A DNA stretch of 43,638 nt from Peribacillus asahii (GTDB taxonomy: Bacteria > Bacillota > Bacilli > Bacillales > DSM-1321). Under the pieces are notes generated by a model. The model ran no database searches, was not told where the DNA came from, and worked only from the letters and a program-made list of their open reading frames with translations. Position numbers and translations under genes: made by a program. The stretch is taken from assembly GCF_003570725.1 (NCBI RefSeq), contig NZ_QWVS01000029.1, positions 1 through 43,638 on the forward strand. Reading direction: 5' to 3'. Shown piece by piece: positions 43,638-43,638 of the stretch; within the stretch, counting starts at the first letter, position 1; each line of letters begins with the position of its first letter.

Positions 43638-43638
43638 T

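Noticed and set aside
1..43638. Search for rRNA, tRNA, prophage modules or a defence island
   Set aside because: No conserved rRNA segment, tRNA-like fold, phage structural gene or known defence gene was recognised.

Overview
The window looks like a chromosomal stretch, with plasmid and transposon debris, from a low-GC Bacillaceae bacterium (Bacillus / Neobacillus / Cytobacillus type). The signs are AT-rich DNA, strong AGGAGG-type ribosome binding sites with several TTG and GTG starts, a qoxABCD quinol oxidase operon, a pbuE gene under an adenine riboswitch, MocR and LysR regulators, a sporulation-type histidine kinase domain, and relics of IS6/IS240, IS1182, Tn3 and possibly group II intron elements. 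I see no rRNA, tRNA or CRISPR.

0-4.5 kb: a probable 5' end of a group II intron, an orphan xanthine-dehydrogenase-type molybdenum subunit, then the C-terminal remnant of a plasmid replication protein cut by an IS6 end. 4.7-9.5 kb: a nitrilase and an arginine-decarboxylase-type PLP enzyme, followed by decayed HisC-like, IS1182 and MocR fragments and a small membrane protein. 9.8-13.9 kb: a complete qoxABCD operon with a promoter, a dyad (FNR- or Rex-like) site and a terminator. 14-22.9 kb: an accessory zone where intact genes (BenE-type transporter, MocR regulator, aminotransferase) alternate with pseudogenes (DapA-like, luciferase-like monooxygenase, a truncated second nitrilase, HisC-like C-terminus, IS6 relics, a cardiolipin synthase C-terminus). 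Four copies of one regulatory-looking element, two GGATGR direct repeats exactly 24 nt apart, lie in this and the preceding zone.

23-28 kb: a two-gene unit made of a 140-aa protein of unknown family and a molybdopterin oxidoreductase that lacks the usual fourth Fe-S cysteine and ends in a LysM domain; a lipoprotein with 75-bp tandem repeats; Tn3 debris. 28-31 kb: an OYE-type flavin oxidoreductase and a FrnE/DsbA-like protein, divergent from a LysR regulator with an operator-like dyad between them. 31.8-34.9 kb: one chain joining PAS, GGDEF, EAL, PAS and histidine kinase domains.

35.2-40.7 kb is the most coherent system: aldehyde dehydrogenase, metallo-beta-lactamase-fold lactonase and iron alcohol dehydrogenase in one operon. 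It has a canonical -24/-12 (sigma-54) promoter, three palindromic activator sites, and a divergent PAS-PAS-AAA+-HTH sigma-54 activator. The enzyme set matches the Agrobacterium blcABC (attKLM) gamma-butyrolactone pathway: lactone to hydroxy acid to semialdehyde to succinate. After it come pbuE with its adenine riboswitch, more IS6 end relics, and a truncated OFA-family MFS transporter at the right edge.
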